Counted from the first letter of the stretch, positions 26,409-35,307 are shown. The stretch: DNA of 64,000 bases from JABSSA01 sp039960995 (GCA_039960995.1 JBDVKF010000095.1:116704-180703), one strand, 5' to 3'. Notes: generated from the letters alone by a model not told the origin. Program-made: numbers and translations.

Positions 26409-27081
26409 TCCGGTCTTAAGCCTCAAAGGCATCTCGAAATCCTACAATCCGAAATCGGCGGGTGCTGTTGACGTGCTGCGCGGAATTGATTTGACGCTGG
26501 ACGAAGGTGAAATCGTTGCCTTGGTTGCACCCTCTGGTGCTGGGAAATCCACGCTTTTGCACATTGCTGGCTTATTGGATGCACCAGACACAGGGCACGT
26601 CCACCTGACAGGGCGCGAAATGACAGGGCAATCGGATCGTGTTCGCACCCAAGCCCGCCGTGATGATATTGGGTTCGTCTACCAATTCCATCATCTTTTG
26701 CCCGAGTTCTCCGCGTTGGAAAACATTGTGTTGCCGCAACTGGTCGCCGGGGAAACGCGGGCGCAAGCGGACCGCTACGCGCTTGAATTGTTGGAAACCG
26801 TCGGTGTCGCTGCGCGTGCAGGCCATCGCCCGGCTGCATTGTCAGGCGGTGAACAGCAACGTGTTGCGTTTTGTCGTGCACTGGCCAATCGCCCTCGTTT
26901 GTTATTGGCGGATGAACCTACGGGAAATCTTGATCCGGGCACATCAGATCAGGTGTTTGATACATTGCTGTCACTTGTGCGCAGTACCGGGCTGTCGGCC
27001 CTTATTGCGACGCATAACCTTGATCTGGCCGCTCGAATGGATCGAACATTGCGTCTGGACGCGGGTCATTTAGTCGGCTGA
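26401..27081 (+). CDS. lolD: lipoprotein-releasing ABC transporter ATP-binding protein
   Basis: A 226-residue ABC ATPase: Walker A VAPSGAGKSTLLH near residues 41-53, Q-loop FVYQFHHLLPEFSALEN, signature LSGGEQQRVAFCRAL, Walker B LLLADEPTGNLD and H-loop ATHNLDLA. The family is MacB/LolD-like, and pairing with the overlapping lolC fixes the role: energising lipoprotein release. The Ala in the Walker A (APSGAGKS) instead of the common Gly is within family variation. Confidence 0.94.
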   Translation: MSDPVLSLKGISKSYNPKSAGAVDVLRGIDLTLDEGEIVALVAPSGAGKSTLLHIAGLLDAPDTGHVHLTGREMTGQSDRVRTQARRDDIGFVYQFHHLLPEFSALENIVLPQLVAGETRAQADRYALELLETVGVAARAGHRPAALSGGEQQRVAFCRALANRPRLLLADEPTGNLDPGTSDQVFDTLLSLVRSTGLSALIATHNLDLAARMDRTLRLDAGHLVG

Positions 27082-27147
27082 GCTATCAACTCTTGACCGA
27101 ACTGGCGAAATGCGTCTCTCTGTCATTTACAAGACGATGAGGGCAAT

Positions 27148-28140
27148 ATGACAACGGTCGCATTGGCAGAAATCGAACGCGTGGTTCAGGCGGCATTGAT
27201 GGCGCATGGGGCAGACGCATTCCCCGCCGCAGAAGTGGCGCGCGCCGTTTCCCGCGCTGAGGCCACAGGAAATCGTATCTGTGGATTGTACTATTTGGAA
27301 AGCTATTGCGCGCAACTGCGCAGTGGGCGCGTCAATGGCAAAGTGATCCCTGCAGTCAGTGCACCACGGGCTGCGAGCATTGTCGTCGATGCACAAATGG
27401 GATTTGCGCAACCCGCTTTCGCTTATGGTCTAGCGCCCGCGCTAGATGCGGCCGGACGGTACGGTATTGCGAGCCTTTCGATCAGTCATGCGCACACATG
27501 CACTGCTTTGGGTTACTTTACGGAACAGATCGCCCAAGCCGGATTTATCGGAATTGGATTTACCAATGCCTCGCCCATTGTTGCGGCCCCGGGTGGGAAA
27601 ACACGTGTGATCGGAACCAACCCAATTGCCTTTTCTGCGCCAGATGGGGAAGGCGGCATTGCTATGCAGTTTGACCAGTCAACAACAACCGTAGCGCTTG
27701 GAAAAATAACCATGGCCAAGGCGGCGGGTGCATCCATTCCCGAAGGTTGGGCGTTGGACAAAGACGGCCAACCCACAACTGATCCCGAAGCCGCATTGGC
27801 CGGTTCGCTGGTGTCAACAGGTGGTCCAAAAGGATGGGGGTTTGGAATTATGGCTGAAATTCTGGCTGCTGCCATGACAGGCGGTGTGTTAAGCCGAGAC
27901 GTCAAGCCGCTTAAGGCTCCAGACGGGCCGCCGCATGACCTTGGCCAATATTACATATTGATTGATCCGGGCACGTCGGATGCATTTGGTGCACGGCTTG
28001 CCGCTTTGTCAGAGGCCGTCGCCCAAGATCCAGGTGCGCGTATGCCTGGCCAAAACCGGGTGATCAACGATCCTGCAACGCTTGATCCAAACGCATGGGA
28101 ACAAGCGCGAAATCTGGCATCGGTTCCTGCGCACAGCTGA
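27148..28140 (+). CDS. Ldh family (type-2 malate/lactate/sulfolactate-type) NAD(P)-dependent dehydrogenase
   Basis: A 330-residue non-Rossmann dehydrogenase. Motifs: AFAYGLAPALDAAGRYGIAS, SISHAHTCTALGYFTEQIA (catalytic His region), IGFTNASPIVAAPGGKTRVIGTNP split over nearby positions, and STGGPKGWGFGIMAEIL. Relatives reduce or oxidise 2-hydroxy acids such as malate, sulfolactate, ureidoglycolate or delta-1-piperideine-2-carboxylate. The substrate is not resolved; (S)-sulfolactate or imino-acid use would be plausible in a roseobacter. It stands alone after lolD with a 66-bp gap. Confidence 0.88.
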   Translation: MTTVALAEIERVVQAALMAHGADAFPAAEVARAVSRAEATGNRICGLYYLESYCAQLRSGRVNGKVIPAVSAPRAASIVVDAQMGFAQPAFAYGLAPALDAAGRYGIASLSISHAHTCTALGYFTEQIAQAGFIGIGFTNASPIVAAPGGKTRVIGTNPIAFSAPDGEGGIAMQFDQSTTTVALGKITMAKAAGASIPEGWALDKDGQPTTDPEAALAGSLVSTGGPKGWGFGIMAEILAAAMTGGVLSRDVKPLKAPDGPPHDLGQYYILIDPGTSDAFGARLAALSEAVAQDPGARMPGQNRVINDPATLDPNAWEQARNLASVPAHS

Positions 28141-28162
28141 ACGGTTACCCAACCGCGTTCCT

Positions 28163-29107
28163 TTAGGGCAGAACAATATCAACAACGAACCCGCGATGGT
28201 TCGAATTAAAGTCGGCTCCGAACGCGCGCATATCTACGACACGCGCCCCATTGTGGACCAAAACCTGATCAATCGGGGCGCCCCAATCGCCTGCAACAAC
28301 GGGCCAAGTGCCCAGTGGGCGCCGCAATGCGCGAAACCCTGTGTGTTCCATGAGGGTCCGCATCGGTAGGCTCCAGGGGGCGGAGTTGAAATCACCGACG
28401 GCAACGACGGGCCCTGACAACCAATCATATTGCGCAGCCAAACGTTTATGCTCAGATTCTGTAATGCCTGACAGCCAAGGTTTGGTCAGATGGTTGCCAA
28501 CAACAAAGACGCTTTTCCCGTTGTTTGTCTCTAACTGGGACACTGCATAACGGTTTTCCCACACTTCGTTGATACTTAGACGCCAAAAGCGTTTCGGCGC
28601 GCGTTTGGTTGCAACAAGCACCTCGCAGTCCTCATAGGGGCATGGGGAAACGAAATCATGCGTTTCGCGTAGTCGCTTTAACGCGGGATAGACGGCGTCT
28701 GCTTCTGCAAAGATTAAAATATCGGCGTCTTCTTCAATGGCGGCATCGACGATGCGATGTCCCCAGGCCGCATTCTTGCCAAGCAGGTTAAAGAACAACA
28801 CGCGCAGATCATGCGTTTGGTCGGGTAGGCGTGGCAAACTCAGTTGGCGATGGGACCACGATAGTTCGGCAGCGCCCAACACAATCGCCAAACTTAGAAC
28901 AGATGCCATCACTCGCGCCCCAAGTCCAAAGAGGATCAAGCACAAGAAAAACCCAAACGCCAAAATCCACGGCGAAAGGGAATCAAAAATTCGTGCTATT
29001 TCGCTGACCGGAGTTTCATTGGGGACAAACCGAAAACCGATGCCCGCGATAAGACAAAGCAATGCGACCATACCCAACGCACCGGAACATTGTGCTTTTA
29101 CGTTCAT
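28163..29107 (-). CDS. membrane-anchored EEP-family protein
   Basis: A 314-residue product with three hydrophobic segments in the first ~90 residues (GMVALLCLIAGIGFRFV, PWILAFGFFLCLILFGLG, VMASVLSLAIVLGAAEL) and an EEP-fold domain after: LFFNLLGKNAAW, ILIFAEAD (Glu), VVGNHLTKPWLSG, AVGDFNSAPWS and a terminal FNSNHRGFVVDI. Active-site residues look intact. The catalytic domain probably faces the periplasm. The family includes nucleases and phosphodiesterases; the substrate is unknown. Convergent with the Ldh gene. Confidence 0.85.
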   Translation of the reverse strand: MNVKAQCSGALGMVALLCLIAGIGFRFVPNETPVSEIARIFDSLSPWILAFGFFLCLILFGLGARVMASVLSLAIVLGAAELSWSHRQLSLPRLPDQTHDLRVLFFNLLGKNAAWGHRIVDAAIEEDADILIFAEADAVYPALKRLRETHDFVSPCPYEDCEVLVATKRAPKRFWRLSINEVWENRYAVSQLETNNGKSVFVVGNHLTKPWLSGITESEHKRLAAQYDWLSGPVVAVGDFNSAPWSLPMRTLMEHTGFRALRRPLGTWPVVAGDWGAPIDQVLVHNGARVVDMRAFGADFNSNHRGFVVDIVLP

Positions 29108-29352
29108 TCGATCATTTGGCCCAATGATACCTTCATCCTGTCTTTAAATCCTCATATGCCCCGCGCGAAAGGATGCCAAGCGTGTCGGACAAGACGTTTG
29201 ATTGCGATGTTGGGAAATTGTTAACCCTTAATTCAACGGGACATGACTGTAATTATCTGGAATTTCTCGACCACGTCATGTGTGGTTCCGTCTTCCCCCG
29301 GAAGGCTGGCTCTGCCATAATCGACGTAACCAACAAGAAAAGAGCAGCAGCC

Positions 29353-31308
29353 ATGGTCGACGATCTTCTTTCATCCGCACCGGATGATTACGACGCCTCA
29401 TCCATCCGCGTCCTCAAAGGCCTTGAAGCCGTGCGTATGCGTCCAGGCATGTACATCGGCGGCACGGATGAACGCGCGCTGCACCACATGGTCGCTGAAA
29501 TTCTCGACAACTCTATGGACGAAGCCGTCGCCGGTCACGCCACGCGTATCGAAATGACCCTGCACGCCGACCATTCTGTCACCATCGTCGACAACGGTCG
29601 CGGCATCCCAACCGACCCGCACCCCGACTTCCCCGAACGCAGCGCCCTCGAAGTCATTTTCTGCGAACTGCACGCGGGTGGTAAATTCTCGGGCGACGCC
29701 TACCAAACCTCCGGGGGCCTGCACGGGGTTGGCTCATCTGTGGTCAACGCCCTCTCTGACAGCCTCGTCGTTCAAGTCGCGAAAAACAAAGAGCTGTTCC
29801 AGCAATCCTTCTCACGCGGCGCCCCCCAAGGCGGCATCGAAAAAGTCGGCGCTGCCCCCAACCGTCGCGGCACCACCGTCACCTTCCATGCGGACGAAGA
29901 AATCTTTGGCTCCCACCGCTTCAAACCCAAACGCCTAATGACCTTGGCCCGCTCCAAAGCCTACCTCTTCTCCGGCGTCGAAATCCGCTGGAAATCCGAA
30001 ATCGATGACGGCGAAACCCCAACCGAGGCGACCTTCCACTTCCCAGGTGGCCTCTCCGACTACCTGCGCGAAACCCTCGGCGCCTCCACCACCTACGCCG
30101 ACATCCCTTTCGCCGGCAAAGTCGAGTTCCGCGAAAAATTTGGCGAAGCCGGCTACGTCGAATGGGCCATCAATTGGACCCCAGCCCGCGACGGCTTCAT
30201 CCAATCCTACTGTAACACCGTCCCAACCCCCGAAGGCGGCACCCATGTCACCGGCTTCTGGAACGCGATTCTCAAAGGCGTCAAAGCCTACGGCGAATTG
30301 GTGAACAACAAAAAAGCCAGCCAAATCACCCGCGACGATATGCTCACGGGCGGCTGCGCCCTGGTCTCCTGCTTCATCGCCGACCCTGCCTTTGTCGGCC
30401 AAACCAAAGACCGTCTGTCCACCGAATCCGCCAACAAAATGGTCGAAAACTCGGTGCGCGACCACTTCGACAACTGGCTTGCCTCCAACACCAAATCCGC
30501 AGGCGCTATCCTCGACTTCCTCATCCTGCGCGCCGAAGAACGTCTGCGCCGCAAACAAGAAAAAGAAACCTCGCGCAAAACCGCGACTGCAAAATTGCGC
30601 CTGCCCGGCAAACTGGTCGATTGTTCGTCCAAATCTCGCGACGGCACCGAACTGTTTATCGTCGAGGGCGACTCTGCGGGCGGGTCGGCCAAAATGGCGC
30701 GTGACCGCAAAACTCAAGCTTTGTTGCCGCTGCGCGGAAAAATCTTGAACGTTCTCGGGGCGGCTTCGTCCAAATTGGGGTCAAACGCAGAGATTAGCGA
30801 TCTGACGCAAGCTTTGGGGGTCGGCTTGGGGACTCGGTTTAACGTTGATGATTTACGATACGAAAAAATCATCATCATGACCGATGCTGATGTCGACGGG
30901 GCCCACATTGCGGCTTTGTTGATGACGTTCTTCTTTACTCAGATGCGCCCAATGATCGATGCAGGTCATTTGTATTTGGCGTGTCCACCCTTGTTCCGGC
31001 TGACCCAAGGCGCGAAACGCGTTTATTGCCTTGATGAAACAGAACGCGATTCTTGGTTGGACAAAGGTATTGGGGGGAAAGGCAAAATTGACGTGAGCCG
31101 TTTCAAGGGTCTTGGCGAAATGGACGCCAAGGATTTGAAAGATACGACAATGAACCCCCTCACTCGGAAACTGATCCAAGTACGCATCGACGAAGACGAA
31201 CCGGGCGAAACCGGCGATCTTGTTGAACGTTTGATGGGTAAAAAACCAGAACTAAGGTTTCAATACATTCAGGAAAACGCCCGGTTCGTTGAAGAATTGG
31301 ATGTTTGA
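29353..31308 (+). CDS. parE: DNA topoisomerase IV subunit B
   Basis: A 651-residue type IIA topoisomerase ATPase subunit. Motifs: RVLKGLEAVRMRPGMYIGG, ILDNSMDEAVAGHA, DNGRGIPTDPH, SGGLHGVGSSVVNALSD (GHKL ATPase), and the Toprim EGDSAGGSAKMARDRKTQALL with TDADVDGAHI. The frame is open 180 nt upstream, but ATG 29353 is the conserved start. The first ~1,350 nt use C-ending codons almost exclusively, while the last ~600 nt use the mixed codons of the neighbourhood: in sampled 20-codon blocks, 16 of 20 end in C at 30061 and 3 of 20 at 31021. The enzyme decatenates chromosomes with ParC. Confidence 0.95.
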   Translation: MVDDLLSSAPDDYDASSIRVLKGLEAVRMRPGMYIGGTDERALHHMVAEILDNSMDEAVAGHATRIEMTLHADHSVTIVDNGRGIPTDPHPDFPERSALEVIFCELHAGGKFSGDAYQTSGGLHGVGSSVVNALSDSLVVQVAKNKELFQQSFSRGAPQGGIEKVGAAPNRRGTTVTFHADEEIFGSHRFKPKRLMTLARSKAYLFSGVEIRWKSEIDDGETPTEATFHFPGGLSDYLRETLGASTTYADIPFAGKVEFREKFGEAGYVEWAINWTPARDGFIQSYCNTVPTPEGGTHVTGFWNAILKGVKAYGELVNNKKASQITRDDMLTGGCALVSCFIADPAFVGQTKDRLSTESANKMVENSVRDHFDNWLASNTKSAGAILDFLILRAEERLRRKQEKETSRKTATAKLRLPGKLVDCSSKSRDGTELFIVEGDSAGGSAKMARDRKTQALLPLRGKILNVLGAASSKLGSNAEISDLTQALGVGLGTRFNVDDLRYEKIIIMTDADVDGAHIAALLMTFFFTQMRPMIDAGHLYLACPPLFRLTQGAKRVYCLDETERDSWLDKGIGGKGKIDVSRFKGLGEMDAKDLKDTTMNPLTRKLIQVRIDEDEPGETGDLVERLMGKKPELRFQYIQENARFVEELDV

Positions 31309-31463
31309 AGAATCGAATGATTGCTTGACGCTCGACACATTTTAACGGGCAGCCGTTGGTTTCGACGATTTGATAAAATGAAATGACTTCATTGAAAATG
31401 CTTGCACTGCGTTAGTACTTTGTTGGCATTTTAATCGTGGGGGTTCAACGAGGTCACGGTGTG

Positions 31464-31835
31464 ATGCAAACTTTAAACCCACTGGTGAGTGGAATTCAGC
31501 AGGGTCCGATGCGTACAAGCGACTTGGCGCGGCAGGCGGAAGAAGCGCAGAAATATTTGGAAGTGAAATTCGAACGTACAGTCGAGTTTGAACCAAAAAC
31601 AGATTGGAAAGCCGAGAAAATAGCCTGTGGCGCTGATCCAGAAACAGTGTTCGGCAGCGGCCTTTCAGAGAAGGCGCTTGCATGTGGTGCGGTTGCGCAA
31701 GCGCGTGAATTGGACCGTTTGGCGATGATGCGTGCGGCCAAGGGGTTTGCTAGCGCCAGCACGGCGTTTTTGAATGCTCTCAAACAAGACGTACAGGAGC
31801 GGGCTACTGAACGTTCGACCGATTTTTCAATCTGA
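31464..31835 (+). CDS. hypothetical protein, 123 aa
   Basis: ATG 31464 has AACGAGG 8-9 nt ahead (a GTG at 31437 adds nine residues). The product, from MQTLNPLVSGIQQGPMRTSD on, is soluble, helical and charged, with Ala-rich stretches (RLAMMRAAKGFASASTAFL). No signal peptide and no family recognised; the first 15 residues are followed by a DLARQAEEAQKYLE helix. It stands alone between parE and a converging small ORF. Composition matches its neighbours, so it is probably a real gene. Confidence 0.6.
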   Translation: MQTLNPLVSGIQQGPMRTSDLARQAEEAQKYLEVKFERTVEFEPKTDWKAEKIACGADPETVFGSGLSEKALACGAVAQARELDRLAMMRAAKGFASASTAFLNALKQDVQERATERSTDFSI

Positions 31836-31986
31836 GGCTTTGAAAGCGGTTATCGCGGTCGAGAAATCCGTCTGAGATTTATCCGTGACCCATTTGTTCC
31901 AACTGATTGAGTTGAGGGGGCTTGTCGGTGATCCATGCAGCAACGCAGACGTAATTTGCTCATAACGCCAGTCAAAGACCAAATGT

Positions 31987-32013
31987 AAAACGCCTCCTTT
32001 TAGGAGACGTTTT
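31987..32013 (-). terminator. intrinsic terminator of the 29-aa ORF (possibly bidirectional)
   Basis: AAAACG at 31987-31992 pairs with CGTTTT at 32008-32013, then after one mismatch CTCCT pairs with AGGAG, with a T-rich loop. Read on the minus strand the stem ends in GCGTTTT, a compact intrinsic terminator 28 nt after the tiny ORF's stop. The symmetrical A/T ends would allow termination on the plus strand too. Confidence 0.75.
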
Positions 32014-32041
32014 GTGAGGGTGGCTTTGAGGGATGCGAGGG

Positions 32042-32131
32042 TTACATCCCTGTGAATGAGATTGCCGTAATAGCCCAGACACTCATGAGGGCTGCAAATC
32101 CAAAGACGGTTGGGACTATGACGCGTGGCAT
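32042..32131 (-). CDS. 29-aa single-pass membrane peptide
   Basis: On the minus strand an ATG at 32131 is preceded by AGGAAAGG at about 9 nt and opens MPRVIVPTVFGFAALMSVWA continuing ITAISFTGM, then TAA. Residues 4-26 are an uninterrupted hydrophobic helix with a short basic N-end, like regulatory or respiratory-complex small subunits. A good ribosome site, a hydrophobic helix and a dedicated terminator 28 nt downstream together make a real gene likely. No family recognised. Confidence 0.6.
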   Translation of the reverse strand: MPRVIVPTVFGFAALMSVWAITAISFTGM

Positions 32132-32334
32132 TTCATTTATCCTTTCCTAGCGATCATTTAGAACCGCGGTGCGGTCCGCAGAACGTTTTGCCCTGCGATG
32201 ATTTAAAGGTGGAACGAAACGGCTGTAACAAATAGCCCCATTTGCAACACGGTTGATCACGCTGTTGCGCAATTCCCGTTACAATTTCAGTAACTATATG
32301 TTTTTAAGTGTAAAAATAAAAACACTAGCGAATT

Positions 32335-32769
32335 TTATCCGCGTTGCGTCAACCAAACGCCAGCAGCCATCATTGCGATTCCTGCGGCGCGTGTTACTGA
32401 CAACGACGCGCCTTGTGATCCAAATAGCCCGAATTGGTCGATGATTGCGGCCGAAATCATTTGACCAAGCAATACGAAAAACACCGCATTCCCGATGCCA
32501 AAATGAGGCGCGATAAAGGTGATGGACAGCACGTAAAACGCAATTAATGCGCCAGCCAGAAACAGGTGTTTGGGCGCGCTCGCCACCAAAAGAAGCGGTT
32601 TGGGTCCGGTGATCGCGGTAGCCATGGCCGCAACGGAAAAAGCCACCACAAAAAGAACTGCAGCGGCAGCAGCTGGTGATCCGATGTGGACGCCCAATGC
32701 AGCATTCAAAGCCGCAAGAAGAGGAATGCCAATGCCTGCCAGCAGCATAGTGAGTGCGTAATAGGTCAA
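32335..32769 (-). CDS. DMT family (YdcZ/DUF606-type) small transporter
   Basis: A 144-residue protein with about five hydrophobic segments, from MTYYALTMLLAGIGIPLLAA to AAGIAMMAAGVWLTQRG, including GIGNAVFFVLLGQMISAAII and DQFGLFGSQG, which match the DUF606/YdcZ group of the drug/metabolite transporter superfamily. Half-length proteins of this group work as dimers in the inner membrane. Substrate unknown. It is 9 nt downstream of a lipoprotein gene on the same strand. Confidence 0.82.
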   Translation of the reverse strand: MTYYALTMLLAGIGIPLLAALNAALGVHIGSPAAAAAVLFVVAFSVAAMATAITGPKPLLLVASAPKHLFLAGALIAFYVLSITFIAPHFGIGNAVFFVLLGQMISAAIIDQFGLFGSQGASLSVTRAAGIAMMAAGVWLTQRG

Positions 32770-32778
32770 TGCGATCTC

Positions 32779-33462
32779 CTAGGCGCAGATGCCATCCAGC
32801 TCCACACCATCCCATGGCAAACGAACGCTATAAGGGCGTGACTGGGGAAGGGGCGCGACGGGCATAGCTTGCGAAATCAAATCGTGCAGGCGTTCTGTGC
32901 GGGCACCAGTTGGATCAAGGGCGCGGCAACACACGAATTCTTCGACGATGCTGCCCTGTTGTTCAAACCCGTAATCCAGAAATCCTGCATCATTTGCCGT
33001 ATCAAAAAGATAAGGGTCCGCACTTCTTTGGTGTTCACGTGCCGCCTTTAAGGGGGAATATCCGGTCTGTTTGCGGTTTTGCCATTGCCAGACATGGGTC
33101 AATTCATGAGCCAGCAACATGGCCGCGATCAATCCAATTTCATCGGGGTATTCGGGCAGGTAATCGTCCAAATACCAATCGCGATCAAACAAGACTCGGT
33201 TCCACAACGCGACAGCCGCCGGTTTTCCGGTTACGGTTTCGGATTTTGACGGGGGCAATATATTTTCGCGGCAGGTCACTCGGGGGCGCACAGGGCGTTG
33301 AAAAGTGACCGCTCGGGTTGGCGCACCATGGACAAGGCGGACTTTGGATACGTCCAATTTATCGCCATGAATGGTGTCGGAAAAGGCAATCTCGGCCTCG
33401 GTCAAGGGCCGTCCGCAGCTGCTTAGAAGCAAAGCGCAAGAAATCGTCAATCGTAAGAGCAT
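32779..33462 (-). CDS. lipoprotein with a zinc-protease-like HELTH motif
   Basis: A 227-residue protein with a lipoprotein signal MLLRLTISCALLLSSCGRPL (lipobox LSSC, Cys16). The mature part contains AAMLLAHELTHVWQWQNRKQ, an HExxH zinc-binding motif, with a downstream acidic EEFVCCRALDP that could provide a third ligand. The motif resembles DUF4157-type putative peptidases. The body includes several Trp/Tyr residues and a Pro-rich end. Periplasmic face of a membrane is likely. Peptidase activity is inference. Confidence 0.75.
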   Translation of the reverse strand: MLLRLTISCALLLSSCGRPLTEAEIAFSDTIHGDKLDVSKVRLVHGAPTRAVTFQRPVRPRVTCRENILPPSKSETVTGKPAAVALWNRVLFDRDWYLDDYLPEYPDEIGLIAAMLLAHELTHVWQWQNRKQTGYSPLKAAREHQRSADPYLFDTANDAGFLDYGFEQQGSIVEEFVCCRALDPTGARTERLHDLISQAMPVAPLPQSRPYSVRLPWDGVELDGICA

Positions 33463-33468
33463 TCGTTT

Positions 33469-33873
33469 TTAAGTCCTTGCAAAGGTTGCGGTTGCCAAAG
33501 CAACGGTTTTGCCATCCGGTTCACTTGATAATGCACAACGTGCAAAAACCATGCCACGCCCGGCGCGGGTGACTTCAGCTTTTGCAACAATATGATCACC
33601 CGACGCAGGACGCAAAAACTGTGTATCCAATGTGACTGTTGAGACAATCTCAAGCGCATCGAAATGGCCAAAGCACGCAAATACCATCGATGTATCCGCC
33701 AGCGTCGCCAACGCTTGGCCTGAGACGATGCCCCCGACGCGTGAAATGTCTGGTGTCACAGGGATTTTTAGAATGGCGCATTCTGGTCCAATGTCGGTAA
33801 TTTCAGGCGACAAAGCACGCACCCACGCGGCGAAATTTTCGTTCAGGATGTCCGTTGCTGCGGCGGGTGTCAT
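33469..33873 (-). CDS. PaaI-type hotdog thioesterase
   Basis: A 134-residue hotdog-fold protein. ATG 33873 has GGAGG 6 nt ahead; the frame is open for 17 more codons. Motifs: VGGIVSGQALATLADTSMVFA, with the G-x-x-x-x-A-x-D pattern of PaaI-like acyl-CoA thioesterases, and a second strand set TVTLDTQFLRPASGDHIVAKAEV. It probably hydrolyses a small or aromatic acyl-CoA. It is 6 nt upstream of the HELTH lipoprotein gene on the same strand. Confidence 0.82.
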   Translation of the reverse strand: MTPAAATDILNENFAAWVRALSPEITDIGPECAILKIPVTPDISRVGGIVSGQALATLADTSMVFACFGHFDALEIVSTVTLDTQFLRPASGDHIVAKAEVTRAGRGMVFARCALSSEPDGKTVALATATFART

Positions 33874-33970
33874 GCGCGGCCTCCGTTTCAAAGGCAGGTT
33901 TGCGCGAATGTGCACCGATAACAAGACCCGCCTGGATGTGTCTGATGATAAAAATGATCAAAACAGCGTG

Positions 33971-34744
33971 TCACGTCAGAATGGGAAACCAATCTGTGCG
34001 CAATTCTTGCCCCGGTGTCATGCCATGTCCTGGGAAAGGGGGCGATGTTGGCCCCGGTCGTTCGACATAGGTTGCGTCATCGCCAAGCAAACGCAAAGAA
34101 AAAGCGCGGCGTCTTGTGGTTGATGTATTCCCACGCGCTCCGTGAAGGCCGCGAAAATGAAAGGCAACCGCATCGCCGGGTTGCATTTGCCATTCCCGAA
34201 TGTCCATTCCGTCTTTGTCGGGATCAGGGGCAGGCAGGTAATCACCCTCGAAAAACGCGTCTTCTGAAACCCAACGTGTTGGCAAAATGTCTTTTGCCCA
34301 AAGGTGAGACCCTGCAACGACTCGTAAAGAGGCAGTTGTGACGGGATCCAGCGGCACCCAGAAGCTGACATTTTGCTGTCCGCTTACAAAATAATAAGGC
34401 CCATCAGAATGCCAGGGCGTCGGCATAGAGGTGCCGGGTTCTTTGACCAGAACATGATCGTGAAACAGCTGCACCTTGGCTGACGCCATCAGCTTTTGGG
34501 CCGCGGTTGTGATCTCGGGATCACGGGCCGCGTCTTCGAAAGTTTGAAACCGTTGCCAGTTGCAATAGTCGTCAAAAAACAGGCCTGTTTGCCCCGGTTT
34601 TTCATTGCGGGACGCATATGGGCCCGGGGCGGACATGTTTTTTGCCACAGCCAAGCGCAAAGCGTCGACGTGTTTGGCAAACAGTCCCGGTATCATAACG
34701 ACGCCGTCATTTTGATAGGTTTCTATCTGTTTCGACGTAATCAT
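33971..34744 (-). CDS. phytanoyl-CoA dioxygenase family (Fe(II)/2-oxoglutarate) protein
   Basis: A 257-residue PhyH-type oxygenase. I chose ATG 34744 (MITSKQIETYQNDGVVMIPG), although the frame extends 22 codons upstream. The iron triad is visible: His112-x-Asp114 in PTPWHSDGPYYF and the distal His in FRGLHGARGN near 201. It would hydroxylate a small molecule with 2-oxoglutarate and O2. It lies downstream of irr on the same strand, so iron-linked control is conceivable, though no site is identified. Confidence 0.88.
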   Translation of the reverse strand: MITSKQIETYQNDGVVMIPGLFAKHVDALRLAVAKNMSAPGPYASRNEKPGQTGLFFDDYCNWQRFQTFEDAARDPEITTAAQKLMASAKVQLFHDHVLVKEPGTSMPTPWHSDGPYYFVSGQQNVSFWVPLDPVTTASLRVVAGSHLWAKDILPTRWVSEDAFFEGDYLPAPDPDKDGMDIREWQMQPGDAVAFHFRGLHGARGNTSTTRRRAFSLRLLGDDATYVERPGPTSPPFPGHGMTPGQELRTDWFPILT

Positions 34745-34887
34745 TGTCACGCTCGCTGTTGTTTCATCCGTCTGGATTAAAACGATGGGCGTCGTGGTCC
34801 GATTGTTCAAGTGCTGACTATCGCAGACACCGGTTCCGCCTAGGTGCGCGCCTAGGGTCTATATTGTGAATTTTTGACGGTCGTTCT

Positions 34888-35307
34888 TTAGCCCTTGCGG
34901 CGCAATCGAATGACCACATCAACGGATGCGATTTCGACACCTTCGGGCGCATCAGGAATCTGTGCGATTACAAGTTGATCCGCAGGGGCATCGGTCAAGC
35001 GCCCTTCGTCTTCCCAAAAGAAATGCGGGTGATCATGAGTGTTCGTGTCGAAATAACTTTTTGACCCATCCACCATGACTTCTTGCATCAGACCAGCGTC
35101 ACAAAACGCGCGCAAGGTATTGTAGACTGTCGCAAGTGAAACAGATTCACCTTCTGTTTTCACGGATGCAAACAGACTTTCTGCGGTGACATGTCTGTGC
35201 TGTCCATCGCCGACAAGCAACGCAGCCAGTGCGACACGTTGACGTGTTGGGCGCAAACCAGCGCCTTGCAACCATTTTGCTCCGGTTTTGTGTAATGACG
35301 GTGTCAT
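34888..35307 (-). CDS. irr: iron response regulator Irr (Fur family)
   Basis: A 139-residue Fur-superfamily regulator. The winged-helix part has TRQRVALAALLVGDGQHRHVTAESL and VSLATVYNTLRAFCDAGLMQEV; the dimer/metal part has the His cluster HDHPHFFWEDEG (His91, 93, 95), corresponding to the haem-sensing HxHHH region of rhizobial Irr. Irr represses haem and iron-using genes under iron limitation and is degraded or released with haem. It is divergent from fabA across a 206-bp gap, as in other Rhodobacteraceae. Confidence 0.93.
   Translation of the reverse strand: MTPSLHKTGAKWLQGAGLRPTRQRVALAALLVGDGQHRHVTAESLFASVKTEGESVSLATVYNTLRAFCDAGLMQEVMVDGSKSYFDTNTHDHPHFFWEDEGRLTDAPADQLVIAQIPDAPEGVEIASVDVVIRLRRKG

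Larger units (their letters stand above)
31836..32334. other. 500-bp region with a tiny ORF, a terminator and otherwise no gene
   Basis: Between the 31464 gene and the converging DMT-type gene the only coding candidate is the 29-codon ORF at 32042-32131 on the minus strand, with its hairpin at 31987-32013. The 203 nt at 32132-32334 hold its probable promoter and the end of the 32335 gene; no further ORF or RNA gene recognised. The 151 nt at 31836-31986 show nothing. Confidence 0.5.

Noticed and set aside
29173..29352. 60-codon N-terminal extension of ParE
   Set aside because: The conserved ParE start is at 29353; the upstream part starts at a weak codon and matches no topoisomerase sequence, so it is treated as the leader.
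29935..30717. 260-codon frame antisense to parE
   Set aside because: A shadow created by the C-ending codon bias of that part of parE; Phe/Gly/Val-rich composition without motifs.
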